Assembly (NCBI RefSeq): GCF_020102855.1
Contig: NZ_JADHZD010000003.1
Span: 310,001-374,000, forward strand
DNA: 64,000 nucleotides
Direction: 5' to 3'
Origin: Nocardioides lacusdianchii
Lineage (GTDB): Bacteria > Actinomycetota > Actinomycetes > Propionibacteriales > Nocardioidaceae
Below, piece by piece: positions 33,341 to 42,954 of this stretch; position 1 is the first letter of the stretch, and each line of letters begins with the position of its first letter. The notes below the pieces were generated by a model that did no database searches, was not told where the DNA came from, and saw nothing but the letters and a program-made list of their open reading frames with translations. The position numbers were made by a program, and so were the translations under genes.

Positions 33341-34150
33341 TCAGCCGAAGTACGTGCCGTAGATCTTGTCGTAGCTGCCGTCCTGGCGCAGGTCGGCGAG
33401 CACGCTGTTGATCTGACGCAGGAGCGGGATGTTGCCGTCCTTCTTCACCGCCATGCCGTACTGCTCACCGGTGTCGAACTCCCGGGCCAGCTTCAGGCGC
33501 GGGTTGTCGGAGACGAACTGCCCCGACACCGTGTTGTCGAGCATCGCGGCGTCGAGCTCGCCGGCAGCGAGCGCCGCCTGCAGGCCGGCCGCGTCGTCGT
33601 ACGCCCTCACCTGGGTGCTGTCGGGGGCGAAGTCGCTCAGGTAGGTCTCGCCGGTGGTGTCCTTCTGCACGCCGACGCGCTTGCCGGCCAGCTCCTCGAC
33701 CGCGTCGAGGCCCGAGCCGCGGGGCGTGATGAGCGCCTGCTTGGCGTCGAAGTAGGGGCTGGAGAAGTCGAGCACGCGCGCCCGCTCGCCGGTGATGGTC
33801 ATCGCGGAGATGGCCACGTCGCAGACGTCGTTGTTGAGCGAGTCGCCCGAGGTGATGTCGTCGAAGGACACGTCGATCACGTCGAGGTCGGCCTCCAGCG
33901 AGTCGGCCACCTTGCGGATGAGGTCGATGTCGAAGCCGGTCGGCTTGCCCTTCTCCTCGTACTCGAAGGGCGCGTAGGGCATGTCGGTGCACACCGTCAG
34001 CGCGCCCTCGAAGACCAGGGACACCTCGGTCAGGGAGTCGGCCGACTCCCCGCTGGCGGCACCTCCGCAGGCACCCAGCGTGGCCATCAGCGCCACGGAG
34101 GACAGGACCGCGGAGGCGGTGCGGAGGACGGGAGAGCGACGGACGGTCAT
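33341..34150 (-). CDS. Amino-acid-type ABC solute-binding lipoprotein, last gene of the conservon operon
   Basis: 269 residues. Signal peptide with lipobox LGAC (Cys about 28), then a family 3 periplasmic-binding-protein fold: MPYAPFEYEEKGKPTGFDIDL, VAISAMTITGERARVLDFSSPYF and DAMLDNTVSGQFV. The family binds polar amino acids such as glutamine or glutamate. No permease or ATPase is adjacent. Its ATG is only 3 bp after the stop of the conservon GTPase gene (cvnD), so it is very likely translated from the same mRNA. It might pass a ligand to the CvnA sensor instead of a transporter; that is inference. Confidence 0.92.
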   Translation of the reverse strand: MTVRRSPVLRTASAVLSSVALMATLGACGGAASGESADSLTEVSLVFEGALTVCTDMPYAPFEYEEKGKPTGFDIDLIRKVADSLEADLDVIDVSFDDITSGDSLNNDVCDVAISAMTITGERARVLDFSSPYFDAKQALITPRGSGLDAVEELAGKRVGVQKDTTGETYLSDFAPDSTQVRAYDDAAGLQAALAAGELDAAMLDNTVSGQFVSDNPRLKLAREFDTGEQYGMAVKKDGNIPLLRQINSVLADLRQDGSYDKIYGTYFG

Positions 34151-34153
34151 GGT

Positions 34154-34750
34154 TCAGTTCGCATTCACGGTGAGCGACTCACGAAGCCGCATGAGCGAGT
34201 ATTCGGTGATCTTCACGAGCGCGCCCTTGGCCTGCTCGCGGTCGCGGGCGTCGAGGCTGATGATCGGTACGTCGGCGGGCAGGGCCAGCGCGGCGGCGAT
34301 CTCCTCGGCGGGGTAGCGCGGGACGCCGTCGAACTCGTTGACGGCGACGATGAAGGGGATGCCCTTGGACTCGAAGTAGTCCAGCGGCGAGAACGACTCG
34401 TCGAGGCGGGCCACGTCGACCAGCACGATGGCGCCGATGGCGCCGCGGCACAGGTCGTCCCACATGAACCAGAAGCGCCGCTGGCCGGGCGTGCCGAAGA
34501 GGTAGAGGACCAGGTCCTCCGCCAGCGTCAGTCGACCGAAGTCCATGGCCACGGTGGTCGTGGCCTTCGTCGGCACGGCGGCGAGATCGTCGACGCCCTC
34601 GGATTCGTTGGTGACGAGTGCCTCGGTGCGCAGCGGGTCGATCTCCGAGACGGCGCCGACGAGCGTCGACTTGCCGACGCCGAAGCCGCCAGCAATGACG
34701 ATCTTCGTCGACGCAGCCGCTCGCTGTGCCTTAGTAGTTTCGAAGTCCAC
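34154..34750 (-). CDS. cvnD: Conservon GTPase CvnD (MglA-like)
   Basis: 198 residues from GTG, overlapping the end of cvnC by 20 bp with AAAGGA as ribosome binding site. GTP-binding motifs are G1 GGFGVGKST near residue 22, G3 FGTPGQ and G4 NEFD in place of NKxD. Residues such as RFWFMWDDLCRGAIGAIVLVD are typical of this Ras-like subgroup. In Streptomyces conservons CvnD works with CvnA-C in a membrane-associated complex resembling a G-protein-coupled receptor. All four genes are present here in the canonical order. Confidence 0.94.
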   Translation of the reverse strand: MDFETTKAQRAAASTKIVIAGGFGVGKSTLVGAVSEIDPLRTEALVTNESEGVDDLAAVPTKATTTVAMDFGRLTLAEDLVLYLFGTPGQRRFWFMWDDLCRGAIGAIVLVDVARLDESFSPLDYFESKGIPFIVAVNEFDGVPRYPAEEIAAALALPADVPIISLDARDREQAKGALVKITEYSLMRLRESLTVNAN

Positions 34751-35102
34751 GGAGGGTCCTTTCGATGAGCTCGAGACGCTCATCTGTCGACGACTTGTCG
34801 GTGATGGTGGCCTGGATCCGGATGAGTCCCTGCTCGATGAGGTCGCCCAGCAGCACCCGGGTGACGCCGATCGGCATCTTGGTGAGGGCCGAGACCTCGG
34901 CCACGGATCGGCGGTCGCAGACCTCGAGGACCTGCGCGGCAGAAGGGGAGAGGACGGGCGCCTCCGCACCAGCCTGGAGGCGCAACGTGGCCTCCATGGC
35001 CAGGTCGACACTGGTGGCCGTCCGACCTGCGGTGATGGTGTAGGAGCGGATCAGGCGGGGGCGGTAGGCGCCCTCGTCCTCCGGCTCGTGTGGCGGCGTC
35101 AT
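34731..35102 (-). CDS. cvnC: Conservon protein CvnC (DUF742)
   Basis: 123 residues of the DUF742 family with a winged-helix character: RPRLIRSYTITAGRT near the start and a helix-turn-helix-like ALTKMPIGVTRVLLGDLIEQGLI near the middle. It is thought to bridge CvnB and CvnD or to bind DNA; the role is not settled. The ATG at 35102 lies 14 bp after the cvnB stop. Together with its neighbours it forms a four-gene conservon. Confidence 0.93.
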   Translation of the reverse strand: MTPPHEPEDEGAYRPRLIRSYTITAGRTATSVDLAMEATLRLQAGAEAPVLSPSAAQVLEVCDRRSVAEVSALTKMPIGVTRVLLGDLIEQGLIRIQATITDKSSTDERLELIERTLRGLRNY

Positions 35103-35116
35103 GACGGTGGGCTTGC

Positions 35117-35557
35117 TCAGCCGCCCGTACCGACGCGGGCCTGGGCCTCGACGGTACGTCCCACGCGGTCCACCAGCAGGGCCATCTCGTAGCCCACCTG
35201 GCCGATGTCGGCCTCCTCGGTGGTGAGGACGGTGAGGTTCGACCCGTCACCGACGCTCATCAGCATGAGGAAGCCCATCTCCATCTCGACGATGGTCTGC
35301 ATCACCGAGCCGCCCTCGAAGAGGCGGGCGGCGCCGACCGCGAGGCTGGCGAGCCCGGAGGAGACGGCGGCGACCTGCTCGGCACGCTCACCGGGGATGC
35401 TGGTGCTCGAGGCCATCAGGAGGCCGTCGGCGGAGACGAGGATGGCGTGCGCGGCGTCGGGAACCTCCTCGACGAAGCGCGACATCACCCAGTCGAGGTC
35501 GCGGTCGTCACCGGCGTTGTTCATGCCGACGGCGGGGGCGGCGGATTCGTGCGTCAT
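35117..35557 (-). CDS. cvnB: Conservon protein CvnB (roadblock/LC7)
   Basis: 146 residues of the roadblock/LC7 fold: [27 protein letters not shown] near the start and VVG-type core strands such as [18 protein letters not shown]. MglB-like proteins of this fold act as GTPase-activating or scaffold partners of MglA-type GTPases, here CvnD. Its ATG overlaps the stop of cvnA (ATGA), so translation is coupled. Confidence 0.94.
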   Translation of the reverse strand: MTHESAAPAVGMNNAGDDRDLDWVMSRFVEEVPDAAHAILVSADGLLMASSTSIPGERAEQVAAVSSGLASLAVGAARLFEGGSVMQTIVEMEMGFLMLMSVGDGSNLTVLTTEEADIGQVGYEMALLVDRVGRTVEAQARVGTGG

Positions 35558-38500
35558 GCGGGGCCTGCTTCCGTGTGCTGAGAGGGACTCTGGACTGCCT
35601 TGCGGCCGCGGGACACGCCCGCCTTGTGTGCCTGGAGGCGGCGGCGGATCGCCTCGGGGTCACGCGTCTTCGCCGCCGTGGGCGGGGTCACGCTACCGGG
35701 GACCAGGCGCTCCCCGGGGGCACGTCGCGGCAGTCCGGTGACGGTGGACTCGGCCACCGGCGCCTCCTCCGCGGCCTTCTCCGCGATCTCCCATCCGCGG
35801 TCGATCTCGGTGTGGTGGAACTCGCCGTCGCCCTCGCTGGCGAGCCAGCCCGAGCGCATCGACTTGAAGATGGGCGCGTCGCTGCCGGCACGCACCGTGG
35901 CGCCGTTGCCGTTGCCAATGCCGTTGGCCGCGTGACCGTTGCTGCCGTTCTGGCCGTGGCCGTTGGTCGCGAGGTTGGTGGTGGCCAGTGGGGCGTACGC
36001 GCTGCCGAGGACGTCGGCACCGTACGCCGCCGCAGCGGGCTCGCGCTCTGGCGCGGGCGCCTCCTCGGCGACCGGCACGGGCTCAGGCTCGGGCTCGACC
36101 TGGGCCACGACCGGCTCCGGCTCGCGCTCCGGCTCGACCTGGGCGACGACGGGCTCGGGCTCGACGGCGGCCGGCTCGGGCACGGTCTCGGGAGTGGTCT
36201 CGCGCTGCGAGCTGCCGAGGCCCAGCGGGTCGTCGGCGTCGACCTCGACGTCGGGACGTCGGGTCGCGGCGACGGCCGTCTGCTCGGGCTCGGGGTGCAC
36301 CTCGCGCTCCGGCTCGACCTGCACCTCCGCAGCGGGCTGCTGCGGGGCGTCGAAGGCGTCGTCGGGCAGCGGGTCCGACAGCGGGTCCGAGAGCGGGTCG
36401 GCGGCCCGGGCGGGCTCCTCGACCGGTTCCTCGGCGGCTGCGACGGGCTCGGCGGCGGGCTCGGGAGCCGGGGTGGGCTCCGCGGCCCGGGCCTCGGTGC
36501 GGGCCTCCTCGACGGCCTGTGCTCGCTGGCGCGAGGCCAGCGCGGTGATCGGGACGACGGAGGCGACCTTCTCGGCCCTTCCCGCCGCGGTGTCCGGAGC
36601 GGCCGGTGCCGGGGAGGCGTCCGCGGCGGGCTCGGCGCGCTTGCCGAACAGCGGGCCCGTGGCGCCGGAGGTCTCCGGCGGCAGGAAGGCGTCGGCGCCG
36701 GTGCGCGGGATGTTGGCGCCGGGCTCGCGACGGGGCAGCAGGCTCTCGAGCGAGGGCCGGTCCGGAGTCGGGACGGACGCAGCGGCGGCCGGTGCGGCGG
36801 CAGGTGCGGCGGCCGGCTCCGGGGTGGCGGGAGCGGCGGTTGCGGCCACGGGGGCTGCGGCGGCAGCAGCAGCAGCAGGCTCGGCGGCCTTCTCACTCAC
36901 CTTGGCAGCGGCCTTGTCGGCAGCCTTGGCCTGGGCCTTCTCCACGCGGGCCCGGTTGCGGGCCTCGCGCTTGGACTCGGTCTTCGCGGCGACGGCGGAG
37001 GTGTCGAGGGACTCGGCCACCGGCGCGGCGGCCGCGGCGGCGGCCGGAGCGGCGGCAGGCGCGCTGGCCTGCGGCAGGTCGGGCAGCACGGACGGCGGGA
37101 GCACGACGGAGGCCGTCATGCCGCCACCGGGGTTGCGCGCCAGGCTGGCGGTGATGCCGTGGCGCTCGGCGAGACGGGAGACCACGAACAGGCCCATGCG
37201 ACGGGCGGTGTCGGGCGTCGCCTCGGCGCCGTGGCGCAGGTCGCTGTTGAGCTGCTCCAGCTCGGCCGGGGGCACGCCCAGGCCGGAGTCGGTGATGGTG
37301 ATGGTGACGCCGTCCTCGCCGAGCTTCGCGGCCAGGCGCACCGGCTCGGCGGGCGGCGAGAAGCTGAGCGCGTTGTCGACCAGCTCGGTGAGCAGGTGGA
37401 CCACGTCGGCGGCCGCCTCGTCACCGACGCGGGTGCTGAGGTGCGACAGGATCTGCACGCGCTGGTAGTCCTGCACACCGGAGGTAGCGGCCTGGAGGGC
37501 CTCGCCGACGGTGAGGCTGAACTGCCCGGCCGCACGGTTCGGTGCGTCGGCCAGGATGAGCAGCGAGTCGGCCGTGCGGCGCATGCGCGAGGCGAGGTGG
37601 TCGAGGCGGAAGAGCGACTCGAGGCGCTTGGGGTCTTCCTCGTCGTGCTCGAGGCGCTCGATCTGCGCGAGCTGCTGGTTGACCAGCGAGGTCGAGCGGC
37701 GCGACAGCGTCACGAACATCGCGTTGACCGTCTGGCGCAGCTGGGCCTCACCCGAGGCGAGGTGGATGGCCTGGCGGTGGAGGTCGTCGACCGCACGCGC
37801 GACCTGGCCGATCTCCTCGTTGGTGGTGACGTCGATCGTCCGGATCGGCTCGGGCTCCTGGCCGGCACGGATCCGGGCGACGGCGTCGGGCAGGCGGTGG
37901 CGGGCCACGGCGAGGGCGCCCTCACGGACCTTGCCGATCGGCTCGAGGAGGCTGCGGGCAACGAACAGGGCCAGGAGGACGGCGGCGGCGAGGGCCATCA
38001 GCGTGAGGACCGCACCGACGAGGGCGTTGCGCTGGGCGTCCGAGGCGGCCTCGTCGAGGGTCTCGGTCACACCGGTCACGAGCGTCTGGGTGATCTCGTC
38101 GTAGGGCGCGTAGGCGTCGCGGCCGTCGAGGTTGGTGGCGGAGTCGTCGCGGATCTGGCCCGCGTGGCGGGTGTTCTGCGTACGGAGCAGGGCGGTCTGC
38201 TCGTCCGCGCCCTCCACAGAGCCGGCGAGACGGTCGATGGCGGCCGCCTCCACGCCGATCTCCGAGAAGAGCTCCTGCGAGCTCGACTGCGAGAGCGTGG
38301 TGGCGATGAGGCCCTGCTGCAGGGCGAGGGAGAGCCGGCCGCTCATGGCCTGCGAGAGCTGCTCGAGGCGGGGCTCGGGGGTCTCCTGGGCGGCGTTCAC
38401 GCTGGTGATGAGCTGCGAGACGCTCGACTCGAGCTGGCGCACGAGGGCGATCCACGTCGCGGGGCCGAGGTTCTCTGCGCCGGCGCCGCGCATGGCCTGG

Positions 38501-38889
38501 CTGAGGTCGAGCAGCGCGTCGACGTGGGCGGCCTGCCGCTCGTCGAGGTCGGCGCCCTCGCGGGCCTGGCCCAGTGTCTCCGCGGACGTGGCGATGTCGC
38601 TGATGGAGTCGATGAGGTCGCCCTGGCTGGCTGCGCTGTCGGTCTGCGCCGCGACCATGGCCGCCTCGGAGGCGGTCAGGTAGTCGATCGCCGGCTGGAT
38701 GATCGTGACCTGGCGGGCACTGCTCGCGGCCTGGCGCGAGTCGCTGTAGTCGCCGGTCACGCGAAGCCCACCGAGCACGGCGGCGAGCAGCAGCGGGATG
38801 GCGAGCGCGAGCGCCATCTTGCGGCGCAGCGGCCATCCTGCGACCGAGAGACCCGCGCCCTTGCGGGGCTGGGCTGCATCTTGAGTCAT
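35554..38889 (-). CDS. cvnA: Conservon sensor histidine kinase-like protein CvnA with long disordered tail
   Basis: 1111 residues. Membrane segments at about 25-44 and 287-311 enclose an external nitrate/nitrite-sensing (NIT)-type helical domain. HAMP follows at about 312-375, then a dimerisation region with [18 protein letters not shown] (426-443) in place of a classical H-box, and an ATPase domain with [12 protein letters not shown] at 502-513 and DSGLGVP at 534-540. From about residue 610 to the end the protein is a low-complexity tail rich in Ala, Pro and Glu, with internal repeats ([11 protein letters not shown] twice, [14 protein letters not shown]), nearly half the protein. A TAGGTT box near 38960 gives a 5' leader of about 60 nt. 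Confidence 0.93.
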   Translation of the reverse strand: MTQDAAQPRKGAGLSVAGWPLRRKMALALAIPLLLAAVLGGLRVTGDYSDSRQAASSARQVTIIQPAIDYLTASEAAMVAAQTDSAASQGDLIDSISDIATSAETLGQAREGADLDERQAAHVDALLDLSQAMRGAGAENLGPATWIALVRQLESSVSQLITSVNAAQETPEPRLEQLSQAMSGRLSLALQQGLIATTLSQSSSQELFSEIGVEAAAIDRLAGSVEGADEQTALLRTQNTRHAGQIRDDSATNLDGRDAYAPYDEITQTLVTGVTETLDEAASDAQRNALVGAVLTLMALAAAVLLALFVARSLLEPIGKVREGALAVARHRLPDAVARIRAGQEPEPIRTIDVTTNEEIGQVARAVDDLHRQAIHLASGEAQLRQTVNAMFVTLSRRSTSLVNQQLAQIERLEHDEEDPKRLESLFRLDHLASRMRRTADSLLILADAPNRAAGQFSLTVGEALQAATSGVQDYQRVQILSHLSTRVGDEAAADVVHLLTELVDNALSFSPPAEPVRLAAKLGEDGVTITITDSGLGVPPAELEQLNSDLRHGAEATPDTARRMGLFVVSRLAERHGITASLARNPGGGMTASVVLPPSVLPDLPQASAPAAAPAAAAAAAPVAESLDTSAVAAKTESKREARNRARVEKAQAKAADKAAAKVSEKAAEPAAAAAAAAPVAATAAPATPEPAAAPAAAPAAAASVPTPDRPSLESLLPRREPGANIPRTGADAFLPPETSGATGPLFGKRAEPAADASPAPAAPDTAAGRAEKVASVVPITALASRQRAQAVEEARTEARAAEPTPAPEPAAEPVAAAEEPVEEPARAADPLSDPLSDPLPDDAFDAPQQPAAEVQVEPEREVHPEPEQTAVAATRRPDVEVDADDPLGLGSSQRETTPETVPEPAAVEPEPVVAQVEPEREPEPVVAQVEPEPEPVPVAEEAPAPEREPAAAAYGADVLGSAYAPLATTNLATNGHGQNGSNGHAANGIGNGNGATVRAGSDAPIFKSMRSGWLASEGDGEFHHTEIDRGWEIAEKAAEEAPVAESTVTGLPRRAPGERLVPGSVTPPTAAKTRDPEAIRRRLQAHKAGVSRGRKAVQSPSQHTEAGPA

Positions 38890-39210
38890 GTGTGCCTCGC
38901 GATTGGTGAGCGACTTCGACGACGAAACGTGCCCCGGGGGGACCGAAGCAGACTCAACCTAAAGAGTCCCGCGACATTCCGTGGCGTTTTGGCAGAACTG
39001 TGGTGATCAGGGTGTAAGGGGGTCTAGCGCAGTCCATCTGAGCGTGCGGAGCGTCCCACCGGCACCGCTGGCACCACCACTGCTGGGTCCAGAGCGTGGG
39101 AAGTGACGAGTGTGTCTCAGGCACTACGAGTTGCGCAGACGATTTCTGGACACTTCCCTGACATCTCGGACCTCTTCCCTCCGCCCTCGTGGTGCGGCAC
39201 GATCACCGCC
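38890..39210. other. Divergent intergenic region cvnA / endonuclease
   Basis: A 321-bp region with lower G+C than its surroundings. It holds the presumed cvnA promoter (TAGGTT on the minus strand near 38957-38962) and, at its right end, CACGAT 7 nt before the endonuclease ATG. I see no ORF, tRNA or strong hairpin in it. Confidence 0.6.
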
Positions 39211-40413
39211 ATGACCCTCCTTCTCGGGAAGGGCCGCTCCCGCACGAGCGCCCTTGTCACCTCCCTGACCCTCGCCCTGTCCCTCTCGCTCTCGCTGGCC
39301 CTGTCTCTCGCGGTTCCGGTGCTGGTGCCGTCGGCGACCGCCCCCGCGGCCGCGGCCACGCCGATCACCGTCAGCCAGGCCATCGGGCAGCAGACCGGCG
39401 CCACGCAGACCGTCCGCGGCTACGTCGTCGGGCAGCCGACCGCCACCAGCACCGTCGTACGCTCCGGCTTCCCCAACGACTACGCGCTGGCGATCGCCGA
39501 CTCCGCGTCGACGACCAGCACCTCGTCGATGCTCTACGTGCAGATCCCGTCTGCCTTCCGCTCCCAGTGGGGCCTGCGCACCAACCCGTCGCTGATGGGC
39601 AAGCAGATCGACGTCACCGGCGCGCTGTCGGCCTACTTCTCCCACCCGGGCATGACGAGCACGTCCGCCTTCGCGCTCGCGGGCGGCGGGACCACCGAGC
39701 CGCCGCCCACCGGCGGCACCAGCCCGTGGGACTCCACCTACTACGCCCCCGCCGTCGGCAAGTCCGGCACCGCCCTGCGCACCGCGCTGCACGACATCAT
39801 CGACACCCACACGAAGCTGTCGTACGACGCGGTGTGGACCGCGCTCAAGGACACCGACCAGGACCCCAACAACTCCGCCAACGTCATCGAGCTCTACACC
39901 GGGCGCTCGATCTCCAAGAACAGCTTCGGCGGCAGCACCGGCAACTGGAACCGTGAGCACGTGTGGGCACAGTCGCGCGGCGGCTTCACCACCAGCGCCG
40001 GACCGGGCACCGACCTGCACCACATCCGTCCCGAGGACGTCACCGTCAACAGCATCCGCGGCAACAAGGACTTCGACAACGGCGGCTCCGCGGTCTCCGG
40101 CTGCAACGACTGCTGGACCGACTCCAACTCCTTCGAGCCGCGCGACGCGGTCAAGGGCGACGTGGCGCGGATGCTGCTCTACATGGCGATCCGCTACGAG
40201 GGCGGCGACGGCTTCAACAACCTCGAGATGAGCTCGACGGTCGGCACGTCCTCCACCCTGATCGGCGACCTCGAGACGCTCCTGGCGTGGAACGCCGCCG
40301 ACCCGGTCAACACCTTCGAGATGCGGCGCAACGACCGCATCCACGCCCAGTGGCAGGGCAACCGCAACCCCTTCATCGACCACCCGGAGTGGGCCGCGGC
40401 CATCTGGAACTGA
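39211..40413 (+). CDS. Secreted endonuclease I family nuclease with N-terminal DUF6359 domain
   Basis: 400 residues. The signal peptide is unusually repetitive (LTLALSLSLSLALSLAVPVL) and ends near an Ala-rich cleavage region at about residue 50. A DUF6359-type domain (about 52-165: ITVSQAIGQQTGATQTVRGY) resembles an OB-fold nucleic-acid-binding domain. After a Gly/Pro/Thr linker, the endonuclease I domain (about 180-400) has the beta-beta-alpha-metal core WNREHVWAQSRG with catalytic His, DLHHIRPED and NKDFDNGG. It should degrade DNA outside the cell for nutrition or defence. The ATG at 39211 begins the signal peptide, with CACGAT 7 nt upstream. Confidence 0.92.
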   Translation: MTLLLGKGRSRTSALVTSLTLALSLSLSLALSLAVPVLVPSATAPAAAATPITVSQAIGQQTGATQTVRGYVVGQPTATSTVVRSGFPNDYALAIADSASTTSTSSMLYVQIPSAFRSQWGLRTNPSLMGKQIDVTGALSAYFSHPGMTSTSAFALAGGGTTEPPPTGGTSPWDSTYYAPAVGKSGTALRTALHDIIDTHTKLSYDAVWTALKDTDQDPNNSANVIELYTGRSISKNSFGGSTGNWNREHVWAQSRGGFTTSAGPGTDLHHIRPEDVTVNSIRGNKDFDNGGSAVSGCNDCWTDSNSFEPRDAVKGDVARMLLYMAIRYEGGDGFNNLEMSSTVGTSSTLIGDLETLLAWNAADPVNTFEMRRNDRIHAQWQGNRNPFIDHPEWAAAIWN

Positions 40414-40427
40414 GTCGACGCCGCCCC

Positions 40428-41111
40428 TCAGCCGGCCGAGCCGTGGCTGTGGGGCGGCACGACCGGCCCCTCGGAGGGCTGCACCACGACGAAACCGGGA
40501 CCCTGGAAGGCGTACTGGAAGGCCTCGCCGGTGCCGCCGCGGAGCATCGACTTCATGTTCATCGAGTTGACCACCTGCGGCACCAGGCCGGCCGTCCAGC
40601 AGACCGCGGCGTTGATGTCGACGAAGGTGGGCGTCTGCGAGCAGTCGAGGATCAGCGGCTGCCCGTCGCAGGTGAGCGCCACGGTGCCGTGGCCCTGGAC
40701 GAGGGTGTTGAACATCCCGCCGCTCATCATCCCCGCGCCCTTGACCCGGTGCACGTCGTACTCGAGCGAGGCGTCCATCGCCAGCAGCGCGCTGCCGTTG
40801 ACCGAGAGCCCGTCGCCCTCGAGGCCGACGAGGAAGACGTCCTTGGCGGCGTCGGCGAAGAAGACCTCACCCTGTCCCGCGACGGTCATCAGCGGGGTGT
40901 CCTCCGAGGTCACCAGCCGGCGCATCATCTTGCCGATGGAGCCGGCCGACTTGTGCTCGAAGCTCACCTGCCCCTGGTAGGCCACCATCGATCCCTTGGC
41001 GGCGAGCACCGGCTCGCCGAGCACCACCCGCAGGGTCTTGCGGTGGTGGAGGCTGAACCGCTCGGCGGTCGCGTTCTCCTGGTTGGCCTGGTCGAAGAGC
41101 TCGCTGCGCAT
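40428..41111 (-). CDS. AIM24 family protein
   Basis: 227 residues. AIM24 (TIGR00266-like) beta-sandwich: LAAKGSMVAYQGQVSFEHKSAG near residue 37 and the Gly-rich hydrophobic stretch KGAGMMSGGMFNTLVQG near 122. The mitochondrial relative affects respiratory-complex membranes, but the bacterial function is not defined. It ends with VVPPHSHGSAG. It lies downstream of the photolyase gene on the same strand with a 71-bp gap, and its stop is 14 bp from the endonuclease stop. Confidence 0.9.
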   Translation of the reverse strand: MRSELFDQANQENATAERFSLHHRKTLRVVLGEPVLAAKGSMVAYQGQVSFEHKSAGSIGKMMRRLVTSEDTPLMTVAGQGEVFFADAAKDVFLVGLEGDGLSVNGSALLAMDASLEYDVHRVKGAGMMSGGMFNTLVQGHGTVALTCDGQPLILDCSQTPTFVDINAAVCWTAGLVPQVVNSMNMKSMLRGGTGEAFQYAFQGPGFVVVQPSEGPVVPPHSHGSAG

Positions 41112-41182
41112 GTGTCCCCCAGTGCTTGGTCGTGTCGCGGGCGGCCCGATCGGCCGCTCCGGCGCGAGCCTAGCGATCCGGC

Positions 41183-42664
41183 TCAGGGCGCGCGGTTGCC
41201 GCGGGCGTCCTCCTGCGCCAGCAGCCCGTCGAGGTCCTTGAGCCGGTCGAGGCCGTTGACCGCACGCGCCATCCGGTGGTTGCCGGCGAAGGTCTCGCGG
41301 TGGCGGTCGAGGAACCACCAGTAGCCCGCGGTGAACGGACAGGCGTCGTCGCCCACCCGCACCTTGGGGTTGAAGCGGCACGAGCCGCAGTGGTCGGACA
41401 TCGTGTTGATGTAGGCGCCGCCGGACGTGTAGGGCTTGGTCGCCATCACCCCGCCGTCCGCGTGCTGCGACATGCCCACCACGTTGGGCACCATCACCCA
41501 GTCGTAGCCATCGACGAAGGCCCGGTGGAACCAGTCGGTGACCTGCGTCGGCGCCCACCCGCGCTGGAGGGCGTACGAGCCCAGGACCATGAGCCGCGGG
41601 ATGTGGTGCACCCAGCCGTGCTCGGCGACCTTGTCGAGGGCGTGGGACAGGCAGCGGGCGTCGGTCGCGGCGCCGTCCAGCTCGGCGAACCACTGCGGCA
41701 TGGGATCGGTGGCGCGCAGCGCGTTCTCCCGGCGGTAGTCGTCGCCCTGGTGCCAGTAGAGGTGCCAGACGTAGTCGCGCCAGCCGATCACCTGTCGCAC
41801 GAAGCCCTCGACGCTGGCGATCGGCGCCGCACCGCTCCGGTACGCCGCCTCGGCGCGCTCGACGACCTCGAGCGGGTCGAGCAGGCCGAGGTTCATCGGG
41901 GCGCTGACGAGGCTGTGCGCCATCCAGTCGTCGCCCTCGAGGATCGCGTCCTCGTGGGCGCCGAAGTCGGGCAGCCGGTGCTCGACGAAGTGCTCGAGCG
42001 CGGCGAGCGCCTCGCGGCGGGTGGCGGCGAACCGGCGCGGACCGTCGCGACCGATGGTCTCGACGCCGAGGTCGCGCTCCCACCGGTCGAGGTCCTCGCG
42101 CACCTCGGCGTCGATGTCGTCCTCGGTCGGCCACCACGGCTCGGTGACGCCGAGCGTCGACGCACCCTTCGGTGCCGGCTCGCGGTTGTCGTGGTCGAAG
42201 TTCCACCTCCCGCCGGCCGGCTCCGCACCGTCGACCAGCACGCCGTGGGCGAGCCGGGCACGACGGTAGAAGTCCTCCATCAGCAACCGCTTGCCGCCCC
42301 GACCCTCGGCCCAGCGCTCGAAGTCCTCCCGGGCCGTGGCGAAGCCGCGCGGCGGCAGGACGGTCGCGCCGAGCCGCTCGACCAGCCCCAGCGCGGCGTA
42401 CGACGTCGGGTGCAGGACCTCGACCTCGTCTCGCTCCTGAACCTCACGCACGACCTCGGCGTAGGTCCCGGCCTGCACGTAGGTCAGCCGGCCCCCGAAG
42501 TCGGCCGCGCGGTGCCGCATCGCACTGAGCACGAGGTGCGCCTTGGCCCGGTGGAAGCGCCGGCGCCGGAAGACGCCGGTCGACTCCACCATCAGCAGCG
42601 GGCCGCGATGGTCGTCGACGAAGTGCGGGCCGAGCTGGTCGCCGAAGAGCCAGCGGGTCGTCAT
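41183..42664 (-). CDS. Iron-sulfur bacterial cryptochrome/photolyase (FeS-BCP, PhrB-like)
   Basis: 493 residues of the cryptochrome/photolyase family, subgroup with a 4Fe-4S cluster. MTTRWLFGDQLGPHF starts the DPRP-type Rossmann domain, and the FAD-binding helical domain carries GFVRQVIGWRDYVWHLYWH. The four cluster cysteines can be matched: one in DARCLSHAL, two in HCGSC and one in DDACPF. PhrB of Agrobacterium, the best known member, repairs (6-4) photoproducts with light. A TAGGCT box 7 nt before the ATG indicates a leaderless mRNA. Confidence 0.94.
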   Translation of the reverse strand: MTTRWLFGDQLGPHFVDDHRGPLLMVESTGVFRRRRFHRAKAHLVLSAMRHRAADFGGRLTYVQAGTYAEVVREVQERDEVEVLHPTSYAALGLVERLGATVLPPRGFATAREDFERWAEGRGGKRLLMEDFYRRARLAHGVLVDGAEPAGGRWNFDHDNREPAPKGASTLGVTEPWWPTEDDIDAEVREDLDRWERDLGVETIGRDGPRRFAATRREALAALEHFVEHRLPDFGAHEDAILEGDDWMAHSLVSAPMNLGLLDPLEVVERAEAAYRSGAAPIASVEGFVRQVIGWRDYVWHLYWHQGDDYRRENALRATDPMPQWFAELDGAATDARCLSHALDKVAEHGWVHHIPRLMVLGSYALQRGWAPTQVTDWFHRAFVDGYDWVMVPNVVGMSQHADGGVMATKPYTSGGAYINTMSDHCGSCRFNPKVRVGDDACPFTAGYWWFLDRHRETFAGNHRMARAVNGLDRLKDLDGLLAQEDARGNRAP

Positions 42665-42671
42665 GCCCGCC

Positions 42672-42677
42672 AGCCTA
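42672..42677 (-). promoter_or_regulatory. -10 box of leaderless promoter for the photolyase
   Basis: TAGGCT on the minus strand, 7 nt before the ATG at 42664. Confidence 0.6.
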
Positions 42678-42689
42678 GGAGCGTGACCC

Positions 42690-42902
42690 TCAGGCCCGCT
42701 CGACCTCGCTCTGGAGCTTGAGGACCGTGGTGCCGTCCTCCTGCTCGATGACGTACGCCGGGTCGTCCTCGCTGCCGTGGCGGGTGACCTCGTTGCCCTT
42801 GGTCGTGCGGGAGACGTCGTCGTGGTGCACCTCCTTCACGGTGCCCTCGGCCCACGAGGAGCCCCACTTCCACTTCACTGTCGTGCCGGTGCGGATCGCC
42901 AT
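42690..42902 (-). CDS. DUF2945/HVA1 Tudor-like small protein
   Basis: 70 residues. The whole protein is one small SH3/Tudor-like barrel of the hypervirulence-associated (DUF2945) family: GTTVKWKWGSSWAEGTVKEV at the start and EDDPAYVIEQEDGTTVLKLQSEV at the end. These are short cytoplasmic proteins of unknown function, often found near DNA repair or stress genes; here the next gene downstream is a photolyase. Confidence 0.88.
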   Translation of the reverse strand: MAIRTGTTVKWKWGSSWAEGTVKEVHHDDVSRTTKGNEVTRHGSEDDPAYVIEQEDGTTVLKLQSEVERA

Positions 42903-42954
42903 GCACCCACGGTGCCACCGGGCACCGACACCGACCTCACCCCAGGGCGTGTCC

